DNA of 64,000 nucleotides from Streptomyces sp. I05A-00742. GTDB taxonomy: Bacteria; Actinomycetota; Actinomycetes; Streptomycetales; Streptomycetaceae. The position numbers and the translations under genes are program-made. The notes below the pieces were generated by a model. That model saw nothing but the letters and a program-made list of their open reading frames with translations. It made no database searches and was not told the origin of the DNA. This document shows, piece by piece, positions 34,350 to 42,715 of the stretch. The stretch covers positions 1 through 64,000 of the forward strand of contig NZ_JABETO010000020.1 of assembly GCF_013055795.1 (NCBI RefSeq). The letters run 5' to 3'. Position 1 is the first letter of the stretch; each line of letters starts with the position of its first letter.

Positions 34350-35717
34350 GTGGCAGACCGCACGCCCCCGCTCAGCGTCGACGAACTGCGCCGGCTCGTC
34401 GACTCCGGGGAGATCGACACCGTCGTCCTCGCCTTCACCGATATGCAGGGGCGGCTCCAGGGGAAACGCTTCGCTGCCCGTTTCTTCCTCGACGACGTGC
34501 TGGAGAACGGCACCGAGGGCTGCAACTACCTGCTGGCCGTGGACGCCGACATGAACACCGTCGACGGCTACGCCATGGCCTCCTGGGAACGCGGCTACGG
34601 CGACTTCGCCATGCGCCCCGACCTGTCCACCCTGCGCCGCACCCCCTGGAACCCGGGCTCCGCCCTGGTCACGGCGGACCTCACCTGGCACGACGGCTCC
34701 CCGGTGCTCGCCTCGCCCCGCCAGATACTCCGCCGCCAGCTCGACCGGCTGGCCGAGCGCGGCTGGACGGCCCACGTGGGCACCGAGCTGGAGTTCATGG
34801 TCTTCAAGGACACCTACGAGCAGGCATGGAACGGCGGCTACCGGGGCCTCACCCCCGTCAACCAGTACAACGTCGACTACTCCGTCCTCGGCACCGGCCG
34901 CGTCGAACCCCTGCTGCGCCGCGTCCGCAACGAGATGGGCGCCGCCGGGCTCGTCGTCGAGAGCGCGAAGGGCGAGTGCAACCTCGGCCAGCACGAGATC
35001 GCCTTCCGCTACGACGAGGCGCTCGTCACCTGCGACCAGCACTCGGTCTACAAGACCGGCGCCAAGGAGATAGCCGCCCAGGAGGGCATGGCCCTGACCT
35101 TCATGGCCAAGTACGACGAGCGCGAGGGCAACTCCTGCCACATCCACCTCTCGCTGCGCGACGAGGCCGGACGGCCGGTGCTCGCCGACGACGACGGCCC
35201 GTACGGCATGTCGCGCACCATGCGGCACTTCCTCGCCGGACAGCTCGCCGCCCTCCGTGAGTTCACCCTCCTCTACGCGCCCAATATCAACTCCTACAAG
35301 CGCTTCCGCGCCGGCTCGTTCGCCCCCACGGCCGTCGCCTGGGGTCCCGACAACCGCACCTGCGCCCTGCGCGTCGTCGGCCACGGCCGCTCGCACCGCT
35401 TCGAGAACCGCCTCCCCGGCGGGGACGTCAACCCGTACCTCGCCGTCGCCGGCATGGTCGCGGCGGGCCTGTACGGCGTCGAGAACGAACTGGAACTGCC
35501 CGAGGTGTGCACCGGCAACGCCTATGCCGGTGACGCCCGGCACGTTCCCGCGACACTCCGCGAGGCGGCGGAGCTGTGGTCGGGCAGCGCCCTGGCGCGG
35601 GCCGCGTTCGGGGACGAGGTGGTCGAGCACTACCTCACCATGGCGCGGGTGGAACAGGAGGCGTACGACGCCGCCGTGACGGACTGGGAGCGCTACCGCT
35701 CCTTCGAGCGCATGTGA
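34350..35717 (+). CDS. glnA4: GlnA4-like gamma-glutamyl-amine (ethanolamide) ligase
   Basis: A 455-residue glutamine-synthetase-fold ligase. ELEFMVF (about 145-152), NSCHIHLSL (about 261-269) and SHRFENRLPGGDVNPY (about 347-362) carry the metal and nucleotide residues. It lacks the adenylylation-loop sequence of true GlnA. In S. coelicolor a GS-like enzyme in this neighbourhood (GlnA4) glutamylates ethanolamine; polyamines are used by its relative GlnA3. The neighbours fit such a pathway: hydrolase, GntR regulator and, 11 bases downstream, an aldehyde dehydrogenase. GTG 34350 follows AGGGAGG. Confidence 0.85.
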   Translation: MADRTPPLSVDELRRLVDSGEIDTVVLAFTDMQGRLQGKRFAARFFLDDVLENGTEGCNYLLAVDADMNTVDGYAMASWERGYGDFAMRPDLSTLRRTPWNPGSALVTADLTWHDGSPVLASPRQILRRQLDRLAERGWTAHVGTELEFMVFKDTYEQAWNGGYRGLTPVNQYNVDYSVLGTGRVEPLLRRVRNEMGAAGLVVESAKGECNLGQHEIAFRYDEALVTCDQHSVYKTGAKEIAAQEGMALTFMAKYDEREGNSCHIHLSLRDEAGRPVLADDDGPYGMSRTMRHFLAGQLAALREFTLLYAPNINSYKRFRAGSFAPTAVAWGPDNRTCALRVVGHGRSHRFENRLPGGDVNPYLAVAGMVAAGLYGVENELELPEVCTGNAYAGDARHVPATLREAAELWSGSALARAAFGDEVVEHYLTMARVEQEAYDAAVTDWERYRSFERM

Positions 35718-35728
35718 GGAACGGACCC

Positions 35729-37084
35729 GTGGAACTGGAGATCCTTAATCCGGCGACCGAAGAGCTCGTCGCCACCGTCACCGCCGCCACCACCGAGGAC
35801 GTCGACGCGGCCGTACGCCGCGCCGCCGCCGCGCAGCGCGGCTGGGCCGCCCTCGCCCCCGGCGACCGCGCCCGGCTGCTGCGCCGCTTCGCCTCCGTCG
35901 TGGACGGGCACCTGGAGGAACTGGCCCTGCTGGAGGTCCGCGAGGCCGGACACCCGGTGGGCAGCGCCCGCTGGGAGGCCGGCAACGTCCGCGACCTGCT
36001 CGACTACGCCGCCGGGGGAGTCGAACGGCTCACCGGCCGGCAGATCCCCGTCGCCGGCGGCCTGGACGTCACCTTCCACGAACCGCTCGGCGTCGTCGCC
36101 GTCATCGTCCCGTGGAACTTCCCCATGCCCGTCGCCGCCTGGGGCTTCGCCCCCGCCCTCGCCGCGGGCAACGCCGTCCTCCTCAAACCGGCCGAGACCA
36201 CACCGCTCACCGCCCTGCGACTGGCCGAACTCGCCCTGGACGCCGGGCTCCCCGAGGGGCTGCTCCAGGTCCTGCCCGGCACCGGTCCCGTCGCCGGGAA
36301 CGCGCTCGTCGAGCACCCGGACGTCGCCAAGGTCGTCTTCACCGGCTCCACCGCCGTCGGCAAGCAGATCATGGCGAAGTGCGCCGCGCGGGTGAAGCGG
36401 GTGACCCTCGAACTCGGCGGCAAGAGCGCCAACATCGTCTTCGCCGACGCGGACATCGAGCGCGCCGCCGCCACCGCCCCCGGCTCCTTCCTCGACAACA
36501 CCGGCCAGGACTGCTGCGCCCGCAGCCGCATCCTCGTCCAGCGCAGCGTCTACGACCGGTTCATGGAGCTGTTGGAACCGGCCGTCCGCGGTGTCACCAC
36601 CGGCGATCCCACCGACCCCGCGACGGGGATGGGCCCGCTGATCTCCGCCGCCCAGCGGGAGCGCGTCCGGTCGTACGTCCCGGAGTCCGCGCCTGCCGCG
36701 ATCCGGGGCGACGCCCCGTCCGGGAAGGGGTTCTGGTATCCCGCCACGGTGCTGGAGGGCACCGCCGACGACCGGGTCGCCCGCGAGGAGATCTTCGGGC
36801 CCGTCGCCGTCGTCATCCCCTTCGACGACGAGGACGAGGCGGTGCGCATCGCGAACGCGACGGACTACGGGCTGGCCGGGTCGATCTGGACGCGGGACGT
36901 GTCGCGGGCGCTGCGGCTTTCGCGGGCCGTCGCGGCGGGGAATCTGTCCGTCAACTCTCACAGTTCCGTGCGGTATTGGACGCCGTTCGGGGGGTTCAAG
37001 CAGTCGGGGCTGGGGCGGGAGTTGGGGCCGGATGCGGTGGCCGCGTTCGCGGAGGTGAAGAACGTGTTTGTTGCGGTGGAGTGA
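35729..37084 (+). CDS. aldehyde dehydrogenase (NAD(P)+)
   Basis: A 451-residue enzyme of the ALDH superfamily. PWNFPM and GSTAVGKQIM bind the nucleotide, Glu228 in LELGGKS is the general base, and Cys262 in GQDCCARSR is the likely nucleophile (Cys263 follows it). It starts 11 bases after the glnA4-like gene, so it should oxidise an aldehyde produced from the gamma-glutamylated amine. From about 36850 the codons become mainly G-ending and the coding strand C-poor; a repeat element starts on the base after the stop. Confidence 0.93.
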   Translation: MELEILNPATEELVATVTAATTEDVDAAVRRAAAAQRGWAALAPGDRARLLRRFASVVDGHLEELALLEVREAGHPVGSARWEAGNVRDLLDYAAGGVERLTGRQIPVAGGLDVTFHEPLGVVAVIVPWNFPMPVAAWGFAPALAAGNAVLLKPAETTPLTALRLAELALDAGLPEGLLQVLPGTGPVAGNALVEHPDVAKVVFTGSTAVGKQIMAKCAARVKRVTLELGGKSANIVFADADIERAAATAPGSFLDNTGQDCCARSRILVQRSVYDRFMELLEPAVRGVTTGDPTDPATGMGPLISAAQRERVRSYVPESAPAAIRGDAPSGKGFWYPATVLEGTADDRVAREEIFGPVAVVIPFDDEDEAVRIANATDYGLAGSIWTRDVSRALRLSRAVAAGNLSVNSHSSVRYWTPFGGFKQSGLGRELGPDAVAAFAEVKNVFVAVE

Positions 37085-37304
37085 GGGTGCCCCGGGCCCG
37101 CCCCTTCGCCGATTCCTGGGGGCAAGCCCCCAGACCCCCTGAAACCGCGCTCCGCGCGGTTGTCCTCAATCGCCGGACGGGCTGGTTGTCGCGCCCGGGC
37201 GCGCACTTCAGCCTGTCCGGCGTTTGAGGACAGTGCGCGAAGCGCGCTCTGGGGGCGCGGGGCACCCCCCGCAGAAACGGTGAAAGGGCGGGACCGGGGC
37301 ACCC
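37085..37304 (+). repeat. nested palindromic intergenic element, copy C
   Basis: Bounded by perfect GGGTGCCCCGG inverted ends (37085-37095 and 37294-37304). It begins on the base after the aldehyde dehydrogenase stop. The central palindrome is diverged: left arm 37162-37184, right arm 37209-37231, with single changes and a 24-base insert containing its own GCGCCCGGGCGC palindrome. GAAACGGTGAAAG on the right is retained. Confidence 0.85.
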
Positions 37305-37346
37305 CACCGACAGCCGTCACCCACAACCCACAGAAAGGGAACCCCT

Positions 37347-38132
37347 TTGACCGACAACACCCCCACCTGCCACCGCCTCCCCGGCCGAACGGCCGTCATC
37401 ACCGGAGCCGGCGGCGGCATCGGCCTCGCCACCGCCCGCCGCCTCGCCTCCGAAGGCGCCAACGTCGTCTGCGCCGACATCGACGAGAAGGCGGGCAGGG
37501 CGGCGGCCGACGAGGTAGGCGGACTGTTCGTCCGTACCGACGTCACGGACGCCGACCAGGTCGAGGCACTGTTCAAGGCGGCCCACGACACATACGGCTC
37601 GGTGGACATCGCGTTCAACAACGCGGGCATCTCCCCGGCCGACGACGACTCCATCCTCACCACGGGGATGGACGCCTGGAGGCGCGTCCAGGAGGTCAAC
37701 CTCACCTCCGTCTACCTCTGCTGCAAGGCGGCGCTGCCCTATATGCGGCAGCAGGGCAAGGGCTCCATCATCAACACCGCCTCGTTCGTGGCGGTGCTCG
37801 GCTCGGCCACCTCGCAGATCAGCTACACGGCGTCCAAGGGCGGCGTGCTGGCGATGTCCCGGGAGCTGGGCGTGCAGTTCGCGCGGGACGGTATCCGGGT
37901 GAACGCGCTCTGCCCGGGGCCGGTCAACACGCCGCTGCTCAGGGAGCTGTTCGCCAAGGACCCGGAGCGCGCGGCGCGGCGGCTGGTGCATGTGCCGGTG
38001 GGCCGGTTCGCGGAGGCGGAGGAGATCGCGGCGGCGGTCGCCTTCCTGGCGAGCGATGACGCGTCGTTCGTGAACGCCGCCGAATTCCTGGTGGACGGTG
38101 GTATCTCCGGGGCCTATGTGACCCCCCTGTAA
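37347..38132 (+). CDS. short-chain dehydrogenase/reductase
   Basis: A 261-residue classical SDR: TGAGGGIG (19-26) for NAD(P), NNAG (91-94), catalytic Ser146, Tyr160 and Lys164, and the C-terminal FLVDGGISGAYVTPL. Asp44 after the second strand suggests NAD. The start is TTG 37347 with AAAGGGA 7 bases upstream. It follows the aldehyde dehydrogenase across a repeat element and may take part in the same amine catabolism, although it could be transcribed separately. Substrate unknown. Confidence 0.92.
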   Translation: MTDNTPTCHRLPGRTAVITGAGGGIGLATARRLASEGANVVCADIDEKAGRAAADEVGGLFVRTDVTDADQVEALFKAAHDTYGSVDIAFNNAGISPADDDSILTTGMDAWRRVQEVNLTSVYLCCKAALPYMRQQGKGSIINTASFVAVLGSATSQISYTASKGGVLAMSRELGVQFARDGIRVNALCPGPVNTPLLRELFAKDPERAARRLVHVPVGRFAEAEEIAAAVAFLASDDASFVNAAEFLVDGGISGAYVTPL

Positions 38133-38165
38133 CACCGGATGCTCCGCCTGTAAGGTCCATGACCA

Positions 38166-38202
38166 GACGCCGGAGCCGGACGTTCCTGTTCGGCTCCGCG
38201 TC
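38166..38202 (+). terminator. hairpin after SDR
   Basis: GACGC and GGAGCCGGA (38166-38180, one bulged C) pair with TTCGGCTCC and GCGTC (38189-38202), 33 bases after the SDR stop. Confidence 0.5.
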
Positions 38203-38241
38203 GGTCCTGCCCTTTCAGCACCCGAGCACCGAAGAGAACGA

Positions 38242-39519
38242 ATGCGCACGAAGTACGCCATCGCCGCCGGCTTCATGGTCGCCGCAGCCCTCGCCACCTC
38301 GGTCCCCACCGCGACCGCGGCCCCCGCGCCGGGCCGCGGCTCCCGGGCGGCCCTCTGTCCCCAGCTGGACCGGAACATCCCGTGGGCCGGCACCAACCGG
38401 ACCAAGCTCCAGCGGATGATCGACGAGCGTGGCACCTGCTCGGGGCGGACGGGCGCCCGTCCCGTCGCCGCCTTCGACTGGGACAACACGGTCGTCAAGA
38501 ACGACATCACCGACGCCACGCTGGCCTGGTCCCTCAAGCACGACAAGATCCTCCGGCCCAAGAGCTGGAAGGACACCAGCAAGTGGCTGACCCCGGCCGC
38601 CGACCGGGCCCTCACCCGCGCCTGCGGCACCTCGGTGCCCGTCGGCAAGCCGCTGCCGACCTCGAAGAACGCCCGCTGCGCGGACGAGATATTCGAGATA
38701 CGCGAGAAGTCGCGGACGATGGGCGGCAAGCCCGCGTTCGCGGGGGAGTGGAACCACCGCCGCACCGTGCCCGCGTACGCCTGGATCCCCCAGCTCTTCT
38801 CCGGCCACACCCCGGCACAGCTGTCCTCCTTCGCCCGCAAGGCCCGCGCCGAGCAGCTCGCCGCGCCGGTGGGCACCAAGCAGACCGTCGGCACCCACAC
38901 CATCGCCGGCTACGTCCGCTACTACGACCAGCAGAAGGACCTGATCCGCACGCTCAAGGCGGCCGGCTTCGACGTCTACATCGTCTCCGCCTCCTCCGAG
39001 CCGATCGCCGAGGCCTGGTCCGACGGCGTCGGCCTCGACCGTGCCCACACCATCGGCATCCGCAGCATCGTCAGGAACGGCCGCCTCACCCCCGGCATCA
39101 AGGGCTGCGGCGACGTCAAGGACGGCATGGGCGAGGCCCTGCCGTACATGGACGGCAAGCGCTGCATGATCAACGAGCACATCTTCAACATCAAGGGCGC
39201 CAAGGCCTGGAAGCAGCAGGACTTCGCCCACCGCATCGCCCTCGGCGCCGGCGACGCCGACACGGACGTCACCTTCGTCGGCGACGCCACCGGCGCCCAC
39301 CTGGCCATCAACCGCAACAAGGCCGAGCTGATGTGCCGCGCCTACGACAACGAGGACGGCCGCTGGGTGGCCAACCCGATGTTCATCGACCCGATGCCGC
39401 GCAAGTCGGGCGCCTACCCGTGCTCCACGGCGGGCTACACGCGCCCGGACGGCACGATGGCGCCGGTGCGCCGTTCGGACGGCTCGGTCATTCCGGACCA
39501 GGCCGACTTGGCGGCCTGA
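38242..39519 (+). CDS. secreted HAD-superfamily phosphatase
   Basis: A 425-residue exported protein. A signal peptide (about 1-27, ATSVPTATA-A) is followed by a HAD fold: motif I AFDWDNTVV with nucleophile Asp79 and acid Asp81, motif II YIVSASS, and a late GDADTDVTFVGDATGAH segment. The large insert between motifs I and II (about 90-230) and several Cys suggest a disulfide-bonded cap. It resembles the secreted phosphorylcholine-phosphatase-like HAD enzymes; the substrate is not certain. The ATG has a GAAGAGAACG site. A terminator lies just after the stop. Confidence 0.85.
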   Translation: MRTKYAIAAGFMVAAALATSVPTATAAPAPGRGSRAALCPQLDRNIPWAGTNRTKLQRMIDERGTCSGRTGARPVAAFDWDNTVVKNDITDATLAWSLKHDKILRPKSWKDTSKWLTPAADRALTRACGTSVPVGKPLPTSKNARCADEIFEIREKSRTMGGKPAFAGEWNHRRTVPAYAWIPQLFSGHTPAQLSSFARKARAEQLAAPVGTKQTVGTHTIAGYVRYYDQQKDLIRTLKAAGFDVYIVSASSEPIAEAWSDGVGLDRAHTIGIRSIVRNGRLTPGIKGCGDVKDGMGEALPYMDGKRCMINEHIFNIKGAKAWKQQDFAHRIALGAGDADTDVTFVGDATGAHLAINRNKAELMCRAYDNEDGRWVANPMFIDPMPRKSGAYPCSTAGYTRPDGTMAPVRRSDGSVIPDQADLAA

Positions 39520-39525
39520 GACACC

Positions 39526-39556
39526 GTTCCCGGGCCGGGGCAGCCGGCCCGGGAAC
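39526..39556. terminator. terminator between HAD gene and lectin gene
   Basis: A perfect 13-base stem (GTTCCCGGGCCGG, 39526-39538, with 39544-39556) and a 5-base loop, between convergent genes. Confidence 0.75.
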
Positions 39557-39588
39557 AGGCGGCGGTGCGCCGCGGGCCGGCTTCGGGG

Positions 39589-40104
39589 TCACCCGTTCCA
39601 TATCTGCTGGAGTGCGTGCCACGAAAGGTCCCACTGCTGGACGCGGGCGCCGTTGGCGTGGCTTCCGTTGGAAACCTCCAGCGCCATCTTGCTGTTCCGG
39701 TTGATCCACATCACCCCCCGGCCCGTGATTATCTGCTCCCAGAGCTGGGTGTCGGAATCGGCGTTGCAATCCCACTGTTGGACACGAGCGCCGTTTTTCT
39801 TGCTGGAGTTCTCGACCTCCAGACATTTGTCGCTCGCTTCGTTTTTGAGTTGGTAGGCACTGCCCCGCTGAATGATGCGCCAGAGGGCTCCCATCTGTCG
39901 CCCACAGTCCCACTGCTGGGCGCGTGCGCCGTTGGCCCTGCTGGAGTTCTCAATCTCCAGGCACTTCTCGCTCTTCTGGTTGACGATCCCTCGTGCAGTG
40001 CCGCCGGAAGGTGTGGCCGCCTGTCCCGTGCCCGGTGCGGCCAGCACCGCGGCCAGGGCGACCGGCGCGGTCGCCAGGGCAAGGAGCTTGGGTAGTTTCT
40101 TCAT
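39589..40104 (-). CDS. secreted ricin B-type (beta-trefoil) lectin
   Basis: A 171-residue protein: signal peptide (about 1-29) and one RICIN domain with three repeats, each ending in a QxW-type motif (GARAQQWDCG, GARVQQWDCNAD, GARVQQWDLSW). It has no catalytic domain, so it is a free-standing carbohydrate-binding protein. Paired Cys occur in repeats 1 and 2 (KCLEIE with WDCG, KCLEVE with WDCN); repeat 3 lacks them. ATG 40104 follows GAGGACT. The gene and its upstream region are clearly poorer in GC than the rest of the window, pointing to recent transfer. Confidence 0.88.
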   Translation of the reverse strand: MKKLPKLLALATAPVALAAVLAAPGTGQAATPSGGTARGIVNQKSEKCLEIENSSRANGARAQQWDCGRQMGALWRIIQRGSAYQLKNEASDKCLEVENSSKKNGARVQQWDCNADSDTQLWEQIITGRGVMWINRNSKMALEVSNGSHANGARVQQWDLSWHALQQIWNG

Positions 40105-40414
40105 TGCGGAGTCCTCATTTCATGGCCCATGGGTCCATTTCATGTCGTCCATCGACCCGGAAGTCCCTCGGCCCGAAAATGAGAACAGTGGATTCCGAAT
40201 CCACTGTTCCGATTGCCGGCAATTCCCCGGTGGTGGCGGCCCGTTGGTGACGGCGGACAGTTCACAGCGCGTTCTGCGAAACGTCAACAACCATTCCTGT
40301 TACAACGGTTCCGAAAGCGGCAAAGCGGTGCGTGCCGGGCTGCGACGTGTGCGCAGGGTTGTTCGCTCTCCACGGAGAATGACGAATATTCGGCAGGCCC
40401 GGACGCCGGGTATT
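40105..40414. other. gene-free, lower-GC region upstream of lectin gene
   Basis: 310 bases without a convincing gene and, with the lectin gene, visibly less GC-rich than the surrounding sequence. It holds a 27-base palindrome (40183-40209) described separately. I see no insertion-sequence ends. Confidence 0.6.
40183..40209. terminator. 27-bp near-perfect palindrome, terminator or operator
   Basis: GAACAGTGGATTC (40183-40195) and GAATCCACTGTTC (40197-40209) around one base. On the minus strand the hairpin is followed by TCTCATTTTC, so it can act as an intrinsic terminator for the racemase-like gene. It also lies 79 bases upstream of the lectin start and could be an operator. Confidence 0.6.
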
Positions 40415-41632
40415 TCAGAGGAATGTCTTGCCCTCGCCCCGATATGTCGGCACCGTCCCCACCACCCGGTCCCCGTCGATCAGCTGCAACTCCGCGAACC
40501 GTTCGCACAGTTCGCCCGCCTTCGCGTGCCGGAACCACACCTTGTCGCCGACGAGCAGGTCGTCGGCGGGACTGCCGATCAGCGGGGTCTGGACCTCGCC
40601 CGCGCCCTCCTGGCGGGCGAGGCGGAGGCCCGGGGGCAGGTGGGGGACGGGGAGGCGGTCGGGGCCGGACGGGCCGGAGGCGGGGTAGCCGCCGCCGAGG
40701 ACGGTGATGACGCCGAGGGCGGGGCGGCGGACGACGGGGAGGGCGAAGAGGGCGGCGGGGCGGCCGGCGAAGCCGGTGTAGTGGTCGAAGAGGCGGGGCT
40801 GGTAGAGGCCGGAGCCCGCCGCGACCTCCGTGACGGCGGCCTCGGCGGCGGTGTGGTGGACGCTGCCCGTACCGCCGCCGTTGACGAACTCCAGGTCGGC
40901 GACGGAACGGACGGCCCGGACGGCCTCGGCCCGGCGGGCGGCCAGTTCGCGGCGGGAGACGGACTGGAGCAGCCGGATCGCGCCGGATCGCAGAGGGTGG
41001 CCCGCCACCGCGTCGCCCACACCCGCCACGTGCGCCTCGTACGCCATCACGCCCACCAGCCGGAAGCCGGGGCGCCGGTCGACGGCGCGGGCGAGCGCGG
41101 CCAGCCGGGCCGGGTCGTGCAGGGGGGAGCGCAGGGCTCCGACGCGGACGCGGCCGGCGAGCAGCCGGAGGGAGGTGTCCAGTTCCAGGCACACCCGTAT
41201 CTCCTCGCGCCCGGCCCGGGCCGCGTCGATGAGTGCCAGCTGGGACGGGTCGTCCACCGTCACCGTGACCGCGCGGGCGAGCCGGGCGTCGGACGTCAGC
41301 TCGGCGAACGCGGCGCGGTCGGCGGAGGGATAGGCGAGCAGCACGTCGTCGACGCCCGAGCGGGCCAGCCACAGCGACTCGGCCAGGGTGTGGCTCATGA
41401 CCCCGGAGAAGCCGTCGTGCTCCAGGACCCGCCTCAACAGGGCCCGGCAGCGCACCGACTTGGTGGCCACCCGGACCGGCTTGCCCCGGGCCCGCCGCGC
41501 CAGGTCCGCGGCATTGGCGTCGAACGCCGGCAGGTCGACCACGGCGAGGGGCGCGTCGAGGTGGGCGGTGGCCCGGTCGTAGCGGGCCCGGTCGGCGAAG
41601 GAGCCGGTGGCGTGGGCGAAGGCGGGCGTCAT
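40415..41632 (-). CDS. PLP-dependent alanine racemase-like / D-amino acid aldolase or deaminase
   Basis: A 405-residue protein of the alanine-racemase N-terminal fold (type III PLP): Lys58 in VRVATKSVRC should bind PLP, followed by GVMSHTLAE, VCLELDTSLRLL and, in the C-terminal domain, LGGGYPASG. The overall form is that of D-threonine aldolase/D-serine deaminase-like enzymes rather than the biosynthetic racemase; the substrate cannot be told. The ATG at 41632 has no strong ribosome site. No D-amino acid transporter is adjacent. Confidence 0.85.
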   Translation of the reverse strand: MTPAFAHATGSFADRARYDRATAHLDAPLAVVDLPAFDANAADLARRARGKPVRVATKSVRCRALLRRVLEHDGFSGVMSHTLAESLWLARSGVDDVLLAYPSADRAAFAELTSDARLARAVTVTVDDPSQLALIDAARAGREEIRVCLELDTSLRLLAGRVRVGALRSPLHDPARLAALARAVDRRPGFRLVGVMAYEAHVAGVGDAVAGHPLRSGAIRLLQSVSRRELAARRAEAVRAVRSVADLEFVNGGGTGSVHHTAAEAAVTEVAAGSGLYQPRLFDHYTGFAGRPAALFALPVVRRPALGVITVLGGGYPASGPSGPDRLPVPHLPPGLRLARQEGAGEVQTPLIGSPADDLLVGDKVWFRHAKAGELCERFAELQLIDGDRVVGTVPTYRGEGKTFL

Positions 41633-41866
41633 GGCGGGCAGCTTGCCAGAGGCGATTACCGCGGGGTAAGGGTGCGGTCCCCACAGGAAGTGGGGGATTC
41701 CGGAGCGGAAATGGCCTCCGGCGCGCGGCTCCCCGTAGAGTGACGCGCGCGCCGTGGATCACCACGGCCGCGCGCACCGCGGGAGGCCCTGAACACCCAC
41801 GGAACGGGCCTGTTCCGCACGGCAGTCGAGGGGCCGGCAGCAGTCGTCCGGGCGGGAGTACGCAGG

Positions 41867-42715
41867 GTGGGCACCGAAGCGGAACAGCTGTGGGTGCCCC
41901 CGCGCCCCGCCCACCCCCCGTTCCCTCCCCCGTCGGCCGTCTCCCGACCAGCCCCCCGCCGGACCGGCCGCAGGGCCGCGGCCGCCGTCTGCGCCGTCCT
42001 CGGCGCGGGACTCATCGGCGGCGCCGCGGCGGGCGGTTGGCTCGCGGGGCAGCCGTCCGGACGGACGGCGGCGGAGGCCGTGTACGAGCGCGGCACGACG
42101 CTCTGGGAGACCGAGCCCGTCGACCGCCTCTTCCCGCCCTCGGTGCACGACGCCACCGCCGGGCCCGGCGGTGCGAGCCGCGACTGGACGCGCCTCGGCG
42201 TGGCGCCGGACGGCGACTGCGCCGACGCCTTCGACCCGTTGCTCGCCGTCGCCCTCCGGCCGGCCGGCTGCAAGCGGCTGTTGCGCGCCACCTACGCCGA
42301 CGCCACGTCCACCCGCGTCACCACCGTCGGCGTGCTCGTCACCGAGGCCGACGCGGACGGCATGCGCGCCCTGCGCAAGCGGTTCGCCGCCGAGCGGATC
42401 GGCGAACGGACGGATCTGCTGCCCCGCCCGTACGCCCCCAGCGGCACCCTCGCCGAACGCTTCGGCGACGCGCAGCGCGCCAGCTGGCGGATCGCCGTGG
42501 CGACCGACCTGCCGCTCGTCGTCTACGCGGTGACCGCCTTCGCCGACGGCCGCCCCGGCACCCCGCCGGAACCCGCCGCCCGCGCGGTCGTTCCCGGCGC
42601 CACGACGGTCCCGGCCCAGGCCGGCCTCGGCCATGACGCGACGGCCCTCGCCGGCCACGTCGAACGGATCTTCCGCGCGGCGGCCCGCAAGGGAGTGGGG
42701 GAGGGGGACCGGTGA
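41867..42715 (+). CDS. single-span membrane protein encoded with a mycosin-like protease
   Basis: A 282-residue protein of unknown function: a Pro-rich cytoplasmic N-terminus (about 1-35), one membrane segment (about 37-62, AAVCAVLGAGLIGGAAAGGWLAG) and an exported domain (about 68-275) with two Cys (GDCADAF and AGCKRLL) that may form a disulfide. GTG 41867 follows GGGAG. The protease gene starts inside its stop codon (GTGA), so the two products are made together and probably work together at the membrane. Confidence 0.82.
   Translation: MGTEAEQLWVPPRPAHPPFPPPSAVSRPAPRRTGRRAAAAVCAVLGAGLIGGAAAGGWLAGQPSGRTAAEAVYERGTTLWETEPVDRLFPPSVHDATAGPGGASRDWTRLGVAPDGDCADAFDPLLAVALRPAGCKRLLRATYADATSTRVTTVGVLVTEADADGMRALRKRFAAERIGERTDLLPRPYAPSGTLAERFGDAQRASWRIAVATDLPLVVYAVTAFADGRPGTPPEPAARAVVPGATTVPAQAGLGHDATALAGHVERIFRAAARKGVGEGDR

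Noticed and set aside
36112..37227. 371-codon Arg-rich plus-strand frame overlapping the aldehyde dehydrogenase gene
   Set aside because: Out-of-frame shadow of a clear dehydrogenase with intact catalytic residues; Arg/Gly/Pro-rich and without domains.
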